A stretch of 64,000 nt of DNA from Heliocybe sulcata (taxonomy: Eukaryota > Basidiomycota > Agaricomycetes > Gloeophyllales > Gloeophyllaceae), in the NCBI GenBank assembly GCA_004369045.1, contig ML213507.1, forward strand, positions 1,305,324 to 1,369,323, read 5' to 3'. The translations under genes and the position numbers were made by a program. The notes under the pieces were generated by a model. It saw nothing but the letters and a program-made list of their open reading frames with translations, made no database searches and was not told the DNA's origin. Shown piece after piece: positions 44,940-57,626 of the stretch; within the stretch, counting starts at the first letter, position 1, and each line of letters opens with the position of its first letter.

Positions 44940-47150
44940 TTAAGCAGTACCGTTTTGAACAGCTCCAGCCTCTTCACGGACGAGCGACTCGGCCCCTCTA
45001 GTTCTCGGTTTGATGCTGCACGCGAAAGGCAGCGGATGGCTGGTACCAGACTACTCAGCATCTAGCAGGCCTGGTACGTGCGATGGCGTACCTGACTATA
45101 GCATCCGTGTACGCCTCCGCAATCTCTATATCGCGTCCGTTCTCATCTTTGGCTTTCGCTATATCGAACACAGCTAAGATCAATGCAATTGCGGCCCATA
45201 TTGCCGAGTCCGCGAGATAGCGTCCAGGACAAATCCTAACGGAAATGCATTAACTTGGTGAATTAGATTTTCTACACAGCTGAAAACTTGCGCACCTTCT
45301 ACCCATCCCAAAGAGCGTCATGGGATATCTGTCACTGAGACTTCCATCTCTCTCAAGGAACCTTTCGGGCTTGAACATGGACGGTTCGTCATATAGCTGC
45401 TCGTCATGATGGATTGCCCTGTTTGGCCGTGAGTGATGGAGAGCAAGAGTACAAAATAAAGCAGAATTACCATGTGTTTTGGACTACCGTAGCACCTGTT
45501 GTAAACATGATAAGCATTGTGGGCGTTGCCTCTGTAGATGGACGTACCTTTGGGGATAAAATATCCCTCGTATACATCATCCTCAGAAGCCTTTCGAGGG
45601 ACAGCTGGATCACATACTTAGCACCAGGAAGCGCAAGCAAAGATCAATTACATACACAAAGGGGTCACAGGATGCCACCGGAGGACCTCTCTAAAAAACG
45701 CATCCACGTACGGCATAGAACCTCTGTCGTCAAGAGTAGGGAGTCTTGCATTGCCAATCACCGAATCAATCTCCCTCTGAGCTTCCCGTGTAGCGTCAGG
45801 GTGTAGGAGCATGATGAGAATGGCAGTCTTGAGAGAAGCAGCCGTCTGTAATACAGAAATTGGTATCATTATACTATCAGAGACTCCGAACGCTTACAGT
45901 TTCGGCACCACCTATCAGATTCGGGACCAGTCAACGACAGAATAGATTATGCACCTGCCGTACCACCTACCTGCATAAGCAACGGCCGACACGTCTTTGA
46001 TGACATCTTCGCTGTCAGTCGACAGGCCGTTAGAATTTGAGAAACGTCGGATCAGCTCGCTGGTCACGCAAGCAGACGGGGCACCAGATTTCTTGAAATG
46101 GACAGTGCATCTCATTCGGATCGCGTGTTGTTGATGGATTACCTACCATTTGTCGCTTGACATACTCCACAGGCATATTTCTCATTTCGGTTGTAAGTTT
46201 CATACATTCTTCCGCCTGGCGCTTGAACTCCATGCCAGGGAGCCAAGCCGGAAGATGGCACACTGAATATATGATCACGTCAGAACAGGGCGGCCCCGGA
46301 GCCAAAACTACGCTCACGAACATATGGGAAAGACATTGGCAAGTGTCCCGCCTGGAACGAAAAGAGTACCACCAATTCCTGCGGCGCGTTCAGCCATATA
46401 AACATATCGATCGTCCTCGTGAGCCACGTCGTAGTCGTACGTGATTTTCAAGATGACTGCTCCCACATAGCTGAGCATAGCGCTTCACGACAAAGTCCGA
46501 GATACGACCACAGAAATCAACCTACTGTTTGAGATGGGACTGGTAATTCGCTGGTGTGTTCAGCAGATTGTCGAGTAGCTGGTGTGCATGTTTCATGACT
46601 ACTGGTGCGTAATCATCCACTTTCTCCGCGCGGAACTGTTGATGAATTTCCCGGCGACGTACGCGCCAGCGATCCCCGTAGGGTAGAAGTCCTAGATTCC
46701 AGTCCCAACCCGTCCTGAAGAGATCAGTGTGGCGCGTTTCTTGTCAGCATGGAACCTTACAGTTCAATCAATGGAATGACGGGCTTGTCGGAATACTTCT
46801 TCGAGCGCTTCTCTAATAGGTCTTCGGCCACCCGTAGCGAGTTGATAATGACGAAGTGTTCGCCAAACATGCTCATGTGGACCAGCTCTCCTGATTGGTT
46901 TGAGAAGGTATAGACGCATATCAGCATTACGACTACACAGAGACTTACCGTATTGTTTACCCCAGGCGGAAAATATCTTGCTGCTATCATGCTTAGGGGC
47001 ATCGAAGAGATTGCCAACGAGAGGTAATGGCTTAGGCCCAGGAGGATATGGCAAGCCCGAGGGGTTTGCTACCCGTCGGCCCAGGTACGCTTGGAGGAGG
47101 ACCACAGAGGCTGCCAGTACAGCGAGATCGATCACTAGAGAGATTGTCAT
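44940..47150 (-). CDS. Cytochrome P450 number 2
   Basis: Heme monooxygenase on the ER membrane. The ATG at 47150 gives MTISLVIDLAVLAASVVLLQ (anchor), then [19 protein letters not shown]. Exon 2 opens ELVHMSMFGEHFVIINSLRV. The I-helix reads AVAYAGGAETTAASLKTAIL, with the intron between the two Thr codons. The K-helix is [19 protein letters not shown] small exon encoding ATVVQNT bridges PKG to WAIHHDEQLYDEPSMFKPER. The heme loop is LFGMGRR joined to ICPGRYLADSAIWAA. The last exon ends in IKPRTRGAESLVREEAGAVQ; the HPLPF segment seen in relatives is absent by my splice choice, so the final junction is uncertain. No stop or frameshift was found. It keeps a normal I-helix, unlike P450 number 1. Substrate is unknown. 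Confidence 0.9.
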
Positions 47151-48050
47151 GCTAGGAAAGAACCTGCGCAATGTTAGAGAGTAAGGTGTCGGAAAATCGT
47201 ATATTCACCTTAAGACTAAGATATAAATAATTGCTCTGGGAGAGCTGCCCCACCGTGGCCTGTCCGTCATAGTACTTCTAGGCGGGCGCCGCTGTCAGAA
47301 ATGTCCGCTTAACATGCTATCGCTGTGACAGTCTTAAGATAGATACCACTTCGCGAAGGTAAAGGTGACCTTGTGATACGTGGATTTCGTGCTAGAATGT
47401 CGTCGAGGATCCGGACATTCTGGAACAAGTGCACCTATGTGTGCTGCATTTCTCCGTTCTATTTGCCTGAACTACGGCCCAGGCGATCGACAAGGTTCAC
47501 TTGACGTGTCGAAGATGGTCGCCGCCATGCAGGAGTCTCGGTGACGCCCTGCAGCCGTAAACCACAGTTGGACACAGTGGGCCCTTCACAAGGACAAAGT
47601 TGTACCAGCCTGGCCGTCCTCGTGTACACCTCGAAAAGAAGATCCGGGCATGCGAGCCCCAGTCGTCGTTGGTCTTGGAACTTCAAAGGACAGCATGTTG
47701 AACTCATACCACAGATCACCTCTAGTCATGCCAGCTTGACCAGCACCTAGGAGTTAAAGACACCTAGCCGTGATATGCTTTGCGGGCCCACAGAAACCCT
47801 AAGTATCTTTAGCAGAGAGGCAGCATTAGATGTGCCCCAGCCGAGAGGATAGATTCATTCAAGTCGCGAGTCAGTGCCATAGCCACCCAGACCAAACACG
47901 GCAAGCTGGCGTTTGCCGGTGACTGCCACTGCCACAATGCCTTTGCCACACTGCGGATTCTGCAGTACTTCCGTCAGCTGCCTGCCTTCGACGTGTAAGA
48001 CGTGTATTCCAGACACCACTTCTGTTAAATACTGTTTTGCTATATATGCA
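47151..48050. other. Divergent intergenic stretch
   Basis: About 900 bases between the start codons of P450 number 2 and the USE1 gene, holding both promoters. No gene is supported. Confidence 0.4.
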
Positions 48051-49079
48051 ATGAGCTTTCAGTCTGCTGAGCAGTCCCGACATGACCGAATCAATCTCGT
48101 CAGACTGGTCAAGAAATTGGACCAATCTGTCAAGCACGACTTCGAAGAGAGGAACGTTCAGGATGTGGAACGTAGCGGGCAGAGGGAACTCTACGTCAAA
48201 GCGCAAGGAACTATGCAGGTACGTGTGTTCCGTGCTTACTAGGTATGCGTTCTCACTGGGAGCAGAAAGTCAAATACGCCCAGAGATTGCTTCGAAACCC
48301 GGAGGTAGAATCTGAATTGCAACTGTACGCTCAATATCTTGATCATGAAGGACCAGCAGGTCTGATTCCTGAACCATATAGGCAAAGAATGTACGAAGAC
48401 TTCAGGTCGACATTAGAAAGGCTGCAGAGTGTCGTAGAGAGGACATTGAAAGTGAGTGCGCGTTTGTAGATTTGCAGCTCATACATAATGCTGCTATCAG
48501 GTACTCGAGCCTAGGCCCATCCACCCAGAGCCTATGCTGCCTACATTACCGAAGCCAAAGACCACCCCACAATATCCTACAAACACCGCTGAGAATCCAG
48601 CCGAGACGCCTGCAGAGGCCCCTCGATCGCCGGACGAAGCAATTGAATCGCTTCCCACTTCCGATCTCCTTCTCTCACCTTCAGATACGCTACCACGCAT
48701 GCCAGAACAGTCCCGTGCCAGCCTTATACCCTCTCCTCTCCCCCAACCGACCATGCCCGGCCTTCCCACTTCATCGACAGTTCCTTTGCAGTCTTCGAAT
48801 CTCCTGCAGGAAGAGCTGTCTGCGCAGTTGGCACAGATGGCCTCTCAGTTGAAGGCGAACGCCGTTCATTTCTCGTCGACGCTCGCAAAGGACGAGGCGC
48901 TCGTCCAGGATGCTCAAGAGAAACTTGAGACGAACTACGACGAGATGAAGAGGGAAAGAGTGAGAGTGCGGGATTTTAGAGGAAAGAGCGGGGGTACGAC
49001 ATGGCTGGTAGTGTGCAGCGTGATTGTCGTGCTGATCAGTTTCGTCGTGATGGTGTTCATCATTCGCTGGACGAGGTGA
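48051..49079 (+). CDS. USE1: USE1-type SNARE
   Basis: Membrane-anchored SNARE of the Golgi-to-ER retrograde route. The ATG at 48051 gives MSFQSAEQSRHDRINLVRLV, a helical N-terminal region typical of Use1. A Pro-rich linker follows (PKPKTTPQYPTNTAENPAET). The SNARE helix is LQEELSAQLAQMASQLKANA, then HFSSTLAKDEALVQDAQEKL and ETNYDEMKRERVRVRD. The C-terminal anchor is TTWLVVCSVIVVLISFVVMV. The frame ends FIIRWTR at 49079. A GTGAGG donor lies at the stop; if used with the CAG near 49114 the end would become RWTSIAGS, which cannot be settled by eye. Three internal introns keep frame. About 270 residues. Confidence 0.82.
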
Positions 49080-52000
49080 GGACGCCAGGCCAGCTGACAA
49101 ATGTTTTGCCCGCAGTATTGCCGGATCGTAGGTGGCAGTTGTCATTTTTTTAATGATATAATGTTCACTGCTCCTAAGGTATTCATAGCTGTCAAGATGC
49201 GATACATTCTCGCATCGCGATGATTATCCCTTTGGACCATAGGGGCTCGACACCAAATGCAGCCTACTGATTTCGCTATTCTCTCGGCGTCCGAAGAGTG
49301 TTTGCCTTGCTCAGATTATTCTCGCTCATGCGGTGTTCACTATAGTCATGCTGGGTCCACCACAACCGGCGCTGTTCATTCCTGTTGCACCCGATGGACA
49401 GGCTGAAGTATGAGTTCACTACAGAGTGGCTATTGTGCGCGTCTGTTAAGAAAGCCACATGTAAAATCAAGCTGAACAGCCCCAAACGTTGGCTACATCT
49501 CCTACGTTTGGTCTTGATTCATGGTTGGCTGCTTCCCCTACTCTCCTGGGGGACCCGTCGCGGTTCCAGAACTCTGGCGCCTGACCTCCTCCGGTTTATT
49601 GCGTATCTGACGATCTTGAGCTATCATATATCAAGTCCCATGCACGGACTGGAGCCTACCGCCACAATCGCCTAGAAGCGTTCGTTATCAATACGGGCGG
49701 ACGAGGCTATCATATTCTGAGAGACGGCGGCCATACGAATGACTGGCATGACGTCCTGAATCATCGTCATTTCTCCGTTCTGTGTTTACTGTAACTCAAA
49801 ATATAAGCGATCAGGACTTCCGCCTTATCCGCGCAGCTTAGGGTTCGCGTCCAAATCCATCTACAGGGAGCTTGAGTACTGCTGCCAGGCTAACTAGTTC
49901 CGCTCCCTGTCACTCCGTTCTCCGCAGATGTGCGCATCCTGAAATTGGGAACGCCGCAGTCCCCACTTCTACGTAGGAAAGTTTTTTGCAAGCGCACATT
50001 CTTTGCCTCACAGAATGATTCGGGGACGGTGCTTACCTATCTGTTGTAGCGCGTTCGGCGCTATACATAGCGAAACGTGTATGTCAGTGGCGTATCCGCG
50101 GAGTTCATGCAAGCTTCTCTTCCCAAATCTCCGCTATTGGTAGTATACTCATACGTTATGTTTAAGTTATATCCTGGCATACACAAGACGGCTATCGAGC
50201 ATGGAATCCACAAGCGACCGGGAGGCTGGCACGTTCGACACATCATGAGAATGGCGCTGGAGTATGATCATGAGGGACAGCAAGCAGGTTCTCGGAATCG
50301 GTGGCAACATGCCTCAACTCCGCGAACCAATCCCGTCTCCTTCATTCCGCAGCCACAATAATCATAGACAACCACGCATCCTGATATTCGGAGACTATCA
50401 ACCGGGCTGCATGTTTAACGTGGTTCTAGATACGGTGGCTATTGCCATGCTCTTCTGTTATTCCACGGAAAACCATCGCGATAAAGAGACGGCAGGTCGC
50501 GAACTCCCCTTCTTCTCCCTTGTAGAGGCCCAGTCATAGCTCAGAATGTTGCGAAGACGGGACCAGCAACCGTAATTTGAACGGGTAAGATACAGCGACT
50601 GGGTGGCGAAGCGCATTAGAGAAGGTCCTGTCGACTTCATTGGCTGGCTCGCAGAAAATACGACTCCATTCCTGGGAGAATCCCAGGATACCTATGTAAG
50701 GCAGGCTTCCAACAAAGTCTTAGAGGAGTTGGATGAAGCATTCAGCGTGAATGCCCCGAGTTTGGATTGAGCAGCTTCACGAATTAGCGTTCTGATGCGC
50801 TGGAGGAGCGCCACGGTAATATGGGCACGGAAATCAACAGAAATCAAAGGTAATTGGGTGAATCGCCTTAGAGATGTACAAAGATGCCCATACCACCGTC
50901 ATTCGCAGACATACAAAAGGCGTAGCAAACAGAAATTGGCATTGAATATTGGATACTGGATACTGGATGCAGATTGGATATCAATTGTGACAAGTACCCA
51001 GATCACGTGGCCGTGACATGTGGAAGCAGAGTCCGATTTTCTTCCTCTGTCACTTTCCCTATCCCAGCTTGGCGACCATTATTGTTCCATTGAGACAATA
51101 TCTATGTTCTTCTGTAGCGCTAAAGACTCTATCCTGGGACATCGCTTCCATTGGCGCTCGGTCTTCAGGTTGCAACACATCTCCTATATATCCAGCACGC
51201 TCGCTCACTCAGGCTCATGATGGTTAACCACAAGTTCGCTAAATAAACGTGATGTGGCATCCACCGGTTTGGCACATTCCAACCGTCTCTAGGGACAACC
51301 CAGTAGGAATTGTATTCAGCTTTCTCAAGACCCCGGGCGATTTATCGTCTTAGTGGTGCTATCGATGCTACACTGACCTTTATAGCAAACCACGTTCCTG
51401 CTTGACGCCTTCCTACTGGCCTAATTTTGAATCCTCTCCGCTTAAAGACTAGGCTGGCCCCTGCCCCACTTGTGACGCGGGTTTCGAACAACCTGTAAAC
51501 ATCCTTCTGCCGGCGTCGCAAGCCTCCGCAAGTGCGTAGCTACCCGTGTACGTGTGACGCGTCCGAATTCAATCAGCACCAACTGATCTTGGCCATATCA
51601 GAGAACCGTACCCTTCTCCTGTGTCATGCTGTTGATGGCTATTCTCAATCGACAATCTGTTCTCAGCGTCCCCGGTCCCACCTAGCCATGGCACTTCATT
51701 GTTAGGCAAAGCCTGTCAGTTAAACTCTGTCCAGCTGGTTCGTCCATCGAACACATGGTTGCTACATTGACATCACTATCTACTGCCTCTACACGTGTCT
51801 CTTTGTGGAGTGGAAACGACGTTCATTTTAAACATCCATTCTACTATCGAAGGTTGGAGGAATGCCAATGGCTGGAAGGTGAACAGCGTACGTACTTTCA
51901 CCACCTGTGCGCCCCTGGCAGGCAAATATGGCACGCCTGCATATTGCAACCCCTCATCTCAACGCTACAAGCTGACATAACCAGCTACCTTTGGTACAGA

Positions 52001-52156
52001 TAAAGGACTATTAAGGAAGATTCGTTCGTCAAGAATGACATCAGGTTCCTGTGTATAACGTCTTAAAGGGCGTCTCGCAGAAGGACATACCTTTGGTCCT
52101 GCCTTTGCTGTTGTCTCCCTTACGCGTGCGACAACGAAGAGATACCTTTCACGAAG
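49080..52156. other. Gene-poor stretch, 3.1 kb, with possible gene remnants
   Basis: No intact gene was found. At 50170-50360 and 50570-50770 there are protein-like stretches (described separately). The rest, including 51000-52150 upstream of P450 number 3, shows only short frames without motifs. Confidence 0.4.
50170..50770 (+). pseudogene. Possible remnant of a P450 or unknown gene
   Basis: Two segments look coding but are isolated. One (near 50190-50275) reads KRPGGWHVRHIMRMALEYDH, which recalls the GAIIMKxxYGYD segment of basidiomycete P450s. The other (near 50590-50770) reads DWVAKRIREGPVDFIGWLAE and continues to VRQASNKVLEELDEAFSV before a stop; I do not recognise it. They do not form one frame, and no hinge, ExxR or heme loop is present. 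It could be a decayed gene or chance. Confidence 0.3.
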
Positions 52157-54362
52157 ATGTCTCTACTGGGTTTCTTCGGCGTAGCATGTCTGATCATCCT
52201 TCTCATCAAGTCGTACTTCTCCAAAACTGCGACCAATACTTCCGGCCTGCCCTACCCTCCGGGACCGAAGTCTCTGCCGGTAATTGGCAATCTCCTCGAC
52301 GTCCCGAAGAGCGAGTCCTGGAAGACGTATGGCTCGTGGGGAAAACAATATGGTAGGTTTTAAGTGCGACGCGCTCGTTCCGAGACACTGACGTTTTGTT
52401 TTTCAGGCGAGCTTGTACATTTCACCGTATTTGGACAACATTACATCGTCATCAATTCGATGCGGGTTGCGGTGGATCTTTTAGAAAAACGCTCGAAGAC
52501 GTACTCTGACAGGCCGGAGATACCTATGCTCGAGGTGTACGTCTTTCCACGCCCGATTATGTTGTACTTGTGCTCAATCCGTTCTACTAGAATTGGCTGG
52601 GATTGGAATACTGGTGTTATGCCGTACGGAGCTGCGTGGCGTCAGCGCAGGCGGGAGATCCATCAACAATTTAGGACTGAGAAGGCCCTTCAATATCACC
52701 CTACCATCATGAAGGAGGCGCATCAATTCCTGAATAAGCTTCTTCTCACTCCGGACAAGTTCGCATCCCATATTCGACAGTATGTGACATTCTTGGCGCA
52801 TCTGCAGGAATCTATTCTAGCCCTTCACCGCGCAGCTATCCAGGCGCAGTTATTATGTCGGTGGTCTACGACTACGAGGTCGCCTCGGCGGACGATCACT
52901 TCCTCAATATTGCCGAAGAGGCCATTTCCATGCTTAGCGTCGCAACTTTCCCGGGTGCTACACTTGTCAATACATTCCCGTGGTGTTCGTGGGTTTTTGA
53001 TTGATGCATTAAGTTTCTGCATCTCATCGAAGTCCGTGCAGTGCAGTATTTGCCATCGTGGTTGCCCGGAATGGGTTTCAAGCAACACGCTGAACGTTGC
53101 AGAAGACTGACTGCTGAGATGAAAGGTGCTCCCTTGCAATACGTCAGAGACCGTATCGTAAGTCAACTGTGTCATGTCTTCCCGCCGCATACTTCATTGA
53201 TTACGCTAGGCCTCTGGGGCCCCGACGAGGTGCGTGGCGACCGAGGTTCTCAGTAGATTATCCGATCCTATGGGGCAGACCACTCCGGAAGCGGAGGAGG
53301 TCATAAAGGATGTCGTGGCTATAGCATACGCTGGTGATGCCACTATTCCTCCTTCCAATACCAAATCGTACTCATGCAGTTTATCCTACCTATAAGCTGG
53401 AGCCGACACAGTCAGGCTAATGTCCCCATATGTCACGGTGAAATCACTAACCTCGGTGTCTAGACGGTTTCTGCCATAACGACAGGCTTCCTCGCCATGC
53501 TCTTATATCCTGAAGCAAAGAAGAAGGCGCAACAGGAGATCGACACGATCGTCGGTAGCGACAGACTTCCTACCCTTCATGACAGGGCGTCGTTGCCTTA
53601 CGTAGAAGCTTTTGTCTGGGAGGTCCTGAGATGGCATCCGGTACTCCCGCTTTGTGCGATGTTCTTTTTTTAGAAATGTCCACCCTCTGAAACGTCGCCT
53701 TCAGCGGTTGCCCGGGCTGCCTACGACAACGACATCTACGAGGGAAAGTTCATCCCGAAAGGTCAGAAGGTCCTGAGCTTCACGGTCGAATGTTGGATAA
53801 CTTTCCACTGTAGAGGCCACCATTCTCATGAATACGTGGTATATGTTGCCGATGGCTGTCTTCGAGAAATCGCTGACGATATGAAGGGCTATTCATCACG
53901 ACGAGGGGATGTACCCTGAACCCGAAGTATTCAAGCCTGAAAGGTTTCTTGGTCCAGATGGAAGCCTCAAGGACGAATATCCTATGACTGCATTTGGCAT
54001 CGGCAGGAGGTGAGCACAGTTGCGTCAGTGCTAAATGTGGATGGAAGGCTGAGATTCGCTATACCTCAGGATTTGTCCTGGTCGTCATGCTGCAGATGCC
54101 TCCTTATGGGTTGCTGTAACCCTTGTGCTCGCTGCCTTCGATGTGAGGAAGCGCAAGGACGAGAGTGGACGTGAGATAGACGTCAGTGACGAATTTACGG
54201 ACTCGCTTATCAGGCAAGTCTGCCATGTATGGTCACTTGGTCGGCTGCAGTACTGATGATCTTGGATATACTAGCCATCCCGTAGGCTTCGTCTGCGACA
54301 TCCAGCCACGAAACCCCCGTACTGAATCCATCATTCGTGAAGCTGTAATGTGCCGAGAGTAA
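52157..54362 (+). CDS. Cytochrome P450 number 3
   Basis: Heme monooxygenase on the ER membrane, closely similar to P450 numbers 1, 2 and 4. The ATG at 52157 gives [20 protein letters not shown], then [20 protein letters not shown]. Exon 2 opens [20 protein letters not shown]. The C-helix is [12 protein letters not shown]. The I-helix reads AYAAGADTT joined to [17 protein letters not shown]. The K-helix is [18 protein letters not shown] with the ExxR pair in [25 protein letters not shown] and FGIGRR joined to [15 protein letters not shown] complete the heme site. The end reads [20 protein letters not shown] and stops at 54362. The donor after NTFP is ambiguous, but one choice keeps frame into [13 protein letters not shown]. 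No disabling change was seen. Confidence 0.9.
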
Positions 54363-54511
54363 ACTCAGAAAGTAGAATACGTCAATAGCTCAGATTTCCC
54401 GTCTTTAATGCACAGTAGTGACCACCCACAGTCGGTGTGTCCGACAGCATGTGGTATCTACTCTCTTCGACGATAGTCACACACGATATATACGACAGGT
54501 TCGCGGATGCT

Positions 54512-57500
54512 TTACCCAGTCGCACCTAAACCCAACTTCGTCTTCTTGTAAACAGCCGCCAATGGCGCATCCAATCCTCCGGACAAGCCGATGCGGTCAC
54601 CATCTGCCCAGCCCATACCGGCCAACATGCGGAAGCCAATGTTGGTATCGTTGAGCTTGGGTGCAGCCTTGACAAGTCATTCGTGAGCCTTACTAACGAA
54701 TGATCACATCCGCGCGACGTACCTTCCCAACCTCATCTCCTTCTCTATGTTTAGGCAGAGACACCGGCACCCTCCCTTTTCCTTTCCCGCCTGGCGTACC
54801 CCAACCTGCTGTGGCGTAGTCGCTCTTGAACCTCCGCATAATCCTCGCCACTTTCTTCTCGTTAATATATGCCCCCGTTTTGGTAGTCTTCGCCAGCGTC
54901 GCGTATCGATTCTCGCCAGAGCCTTTACTCTTGCTCGACAAGCCAAAAGCGTCAGCCAAATCATGGATTATCTTCCTTGTACCCTTGTCGCAAGGCGGCA
55001 GCGTCATAGTTTCTGCGCCCCCAATGTCCGCTATAAACCTGCGGATCTGCGTCTCTAGCGATACGAAGTCGACGATACGGTTCGGTACGTCGACGCTGGG
55101 GTCAAGACGTGCAGCCGCCCGCATGGCTTTGCGACCCTTCTTCCCGCCTTTCTTGCGGGCCAATGGATCAGCAGCTGCTTCCAGACGAGCTTCGGCCCTT
55201 TGTCGCTTGTACTCGGCTTTCTTGAGACGGTCACGCTGCCATTGGTCTTGAAGATCGGGAGGAAGGTCCTTGCCTTTATCCTTTGCCCGTTCTGAGCAAC
55301 GTCAGTCAAGTATGACGCACTAGTATCAAGACGATAGCTTACTCGCTGGGGCAAATCCTTCTAGATCTTCGAACGTGCCACCTTGTATCGCCTTGAATAG
55401 TTTGTTCCTCTCCTTGCGACTACGGCGACCATTGAAAATGTCCCCATCCCCATCAATGAACTCCTAGTGAACGGTAAGCCAGGAAAGAACGCGACCGATA
55501 CGATACAACTCACTTCAACCGCAGCAACCAGCTCATCATCGTCTGACCACGCCAAGTAGTTCACGGAAATATCCTCGTCCGAGACCGTTTCCAGGAGAGA
55601 CATAGGGTCGTCTGCGACACGCTTACCCTTCGATGCCTCGCGGAGACGCTCCAATCTCGCCTGAAACCCGCGCTTGGGACTCTCGTCTACGTCGCTATCG
55701 TCCTCATCCTCGTCCTCACTCTCCTCTTCGTCCTCGCCCCCGTCCGCTTCCGCAATCAACACTCGCTCCTCCTCATCAAAGACAAGCTCCTCTTCTTCGT
55801 CTTCCTCATTGCTACTCTCCCCCCCCTCCTCGTCCTCCTCGTCCTCCACTCTCATCCGCTCCATATCCTCCAAATCGCCCATACTCAAATGCTCATTCCT
55901 CGGGCCCATACTCTCCACAAATCGCCTCATCCCGTCCTCATCCACATCCGCATCCACCTGCATTCCCCCATCGTCTTCCTCCTCACTCTCCTCCTCGCTC
56001 TCATCTCCCCAAAGCACGTCATCATCCCTCCTCCTCTCACCCCTCCGCGGATCAACAGTCCCCCATAACTCCCTCTCCTCCCTCGCCGCCCCGAACGTCC
56101 CAAACAGCCCGCCCCCGAGCTTCTCGCGTCTCCCATTCTTCCTCCTCCTCTTCTCAATCAACGACTTCGGCGCGTTCGCGTACCTCCTCCCCCGCGTCTT
56201 CTTCGGCGTATCACCAAAGGAAAACGAGACAGACGAGAACGAAGGCGCTGGGAGAGAAGAAGGCGATGGCGGACGCGGCGAGAGGCGGGACGTCGATGCC
56301 TCGCCTCGCCCGAGACCTTCCATTTGATCGGGGGCAACGAACACGATGACCTCGTCATCCTCTTCGGGTTTCTCACCCAGAGGGGCGGACGCGCCGATGG
56401 AGTCGTACGCAATGGTCTCCTCCTGTACACCTTCGGTCCCGGTGCCTGCAGGTCCGGTGTCCACGTAGAACTCTAGCGGAGCTGCTTCCTCCGCTTGCAC
56501 TGCAGCCGGTGGTGCGGTTGACTCGGCACCTGCACGCACCTCCACCTCCACAGCTTCGTAGACGATGGGCACCTCTACCTCCTCAGCAGGATGTGCATCA
56601 GCGACGAGCTCTGAAGCCCTCTCTGCGCTCGAGGGTAGCTGAGTCTCGGTCGCAGCATCGTCGACAACCACATCAACCGACGGCTCTGTAACTTCGACCG
56701 CCGTAGTGACGACGGTTGAGATGACTTCACCTGGCGCCTCTTCGCGGACTTCCACTTCTTGCCGGACACCGGTGAACGTCCCTTCCTGCACAGCTTCAAT
56801 CGGCGTCTCTCCGACCTGAATTCCCTCCATAGTCGTCGCGATCCTGTCCACCTCTTCCCGCATCTTCCCCATGTCCTCGAAATCGATCTCTTCAATCTCT
56901 TCTTCCTTTCCTCCATCCCCCTCATCGTGATGGAACACCCGGAATACCTTATCCGCGGTAGGGACATGTCCTCCATTATCAGCCTCCTCCTCGTTCATCG
57001 TCTCAAATATCTCTTCCTCAGCTTCGAACAGCCGCGGTGTCGCCGTGCTCTTGACGAATATAACAGGCCGCAGATACGGCCGGTCTTCATACAGCAATTT
57101 CGATAGCGGAGCGTTCTTGTTGAATGCCTTCTTACGTCCTCGCGTGGAGGTAGAGGTACCATCACCCCTACCCCGACCTGGAGTAGATGAGATGTCGACA
57201 CCTCTACCTCTACCGCGACCTCGAATAGGAGACATCGGCCGAGAGTGGGAATTTGGGGTGCTGGGAGTACCCCTGCCTCTGGGGCTAGGGAACCCGCGGT
57301 TGTAGCCGCCACGCCCTCCCCGCGAGAACTGGGGGCTTTCTGGAGCAGCATCTGTAGCCAGTGTTTATTAGCTCTCGTTACACTTAGGTCGCGTTAGAAG
57401 TTGTGCAAGTGGGAATGGTGTATAAAGACACTAATGCAAGATATGGCTTACCACTGCGCTCATTCCGGAACTGCAACACAAAATCCAGATCTTCGTCGTA

Positions 57501-57626
57501 TCCGATACCCCTCCCTCGACCTCCGCGACCTCGTCCACGACCTCGGCCTCGCCCACCTCGACCTCTTGGATTGTCATTGAAGCCGCCTCTTGGCGATCCA
57601 CGGAAACCTCGATTGCCCCTTGCCAT
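54512..57626 (-). CDS. SQS1: R3H and G-patch protein SQS1
   Basis: Splicing and ribosome-biogenesis cofactor that activates the DEAH helicase Prp43. The ATG at 57626 gives MARGNRGFRGSPRGGFNDNP, followed by a long run of RGRG repeats, then a conserved FNKNAPLSKLLYEDRPYLRP. A large central part is acidic (many Glu/Asp runs at about 55680-56050), disordered and of extreme composition. NYLAWSDDDELVAAVE is the usual lead-in. The R3H domain contains FIADIGGAETMTLPPCDKGT and RKIIHDLADAFGLSSKSKG. The last exon gives NIGFRMLAGMGWADGDRIGL and ends YKKTKLGLGATG, the G-patch. Stop at 54512. Domain order R3H then G-patch matches yeast Sqs1. Divergent from the GH30 gene. Confidence 0.93.

Noticed and set aside
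55674-56349. Long + strand frames rich in Ser, Pro and Arg opposite SQS1
   Set aside because: They are shadows of the Glu/Asp- and Gly-rich coding strand; the R3H/G-patch gene explains this stretch fully.
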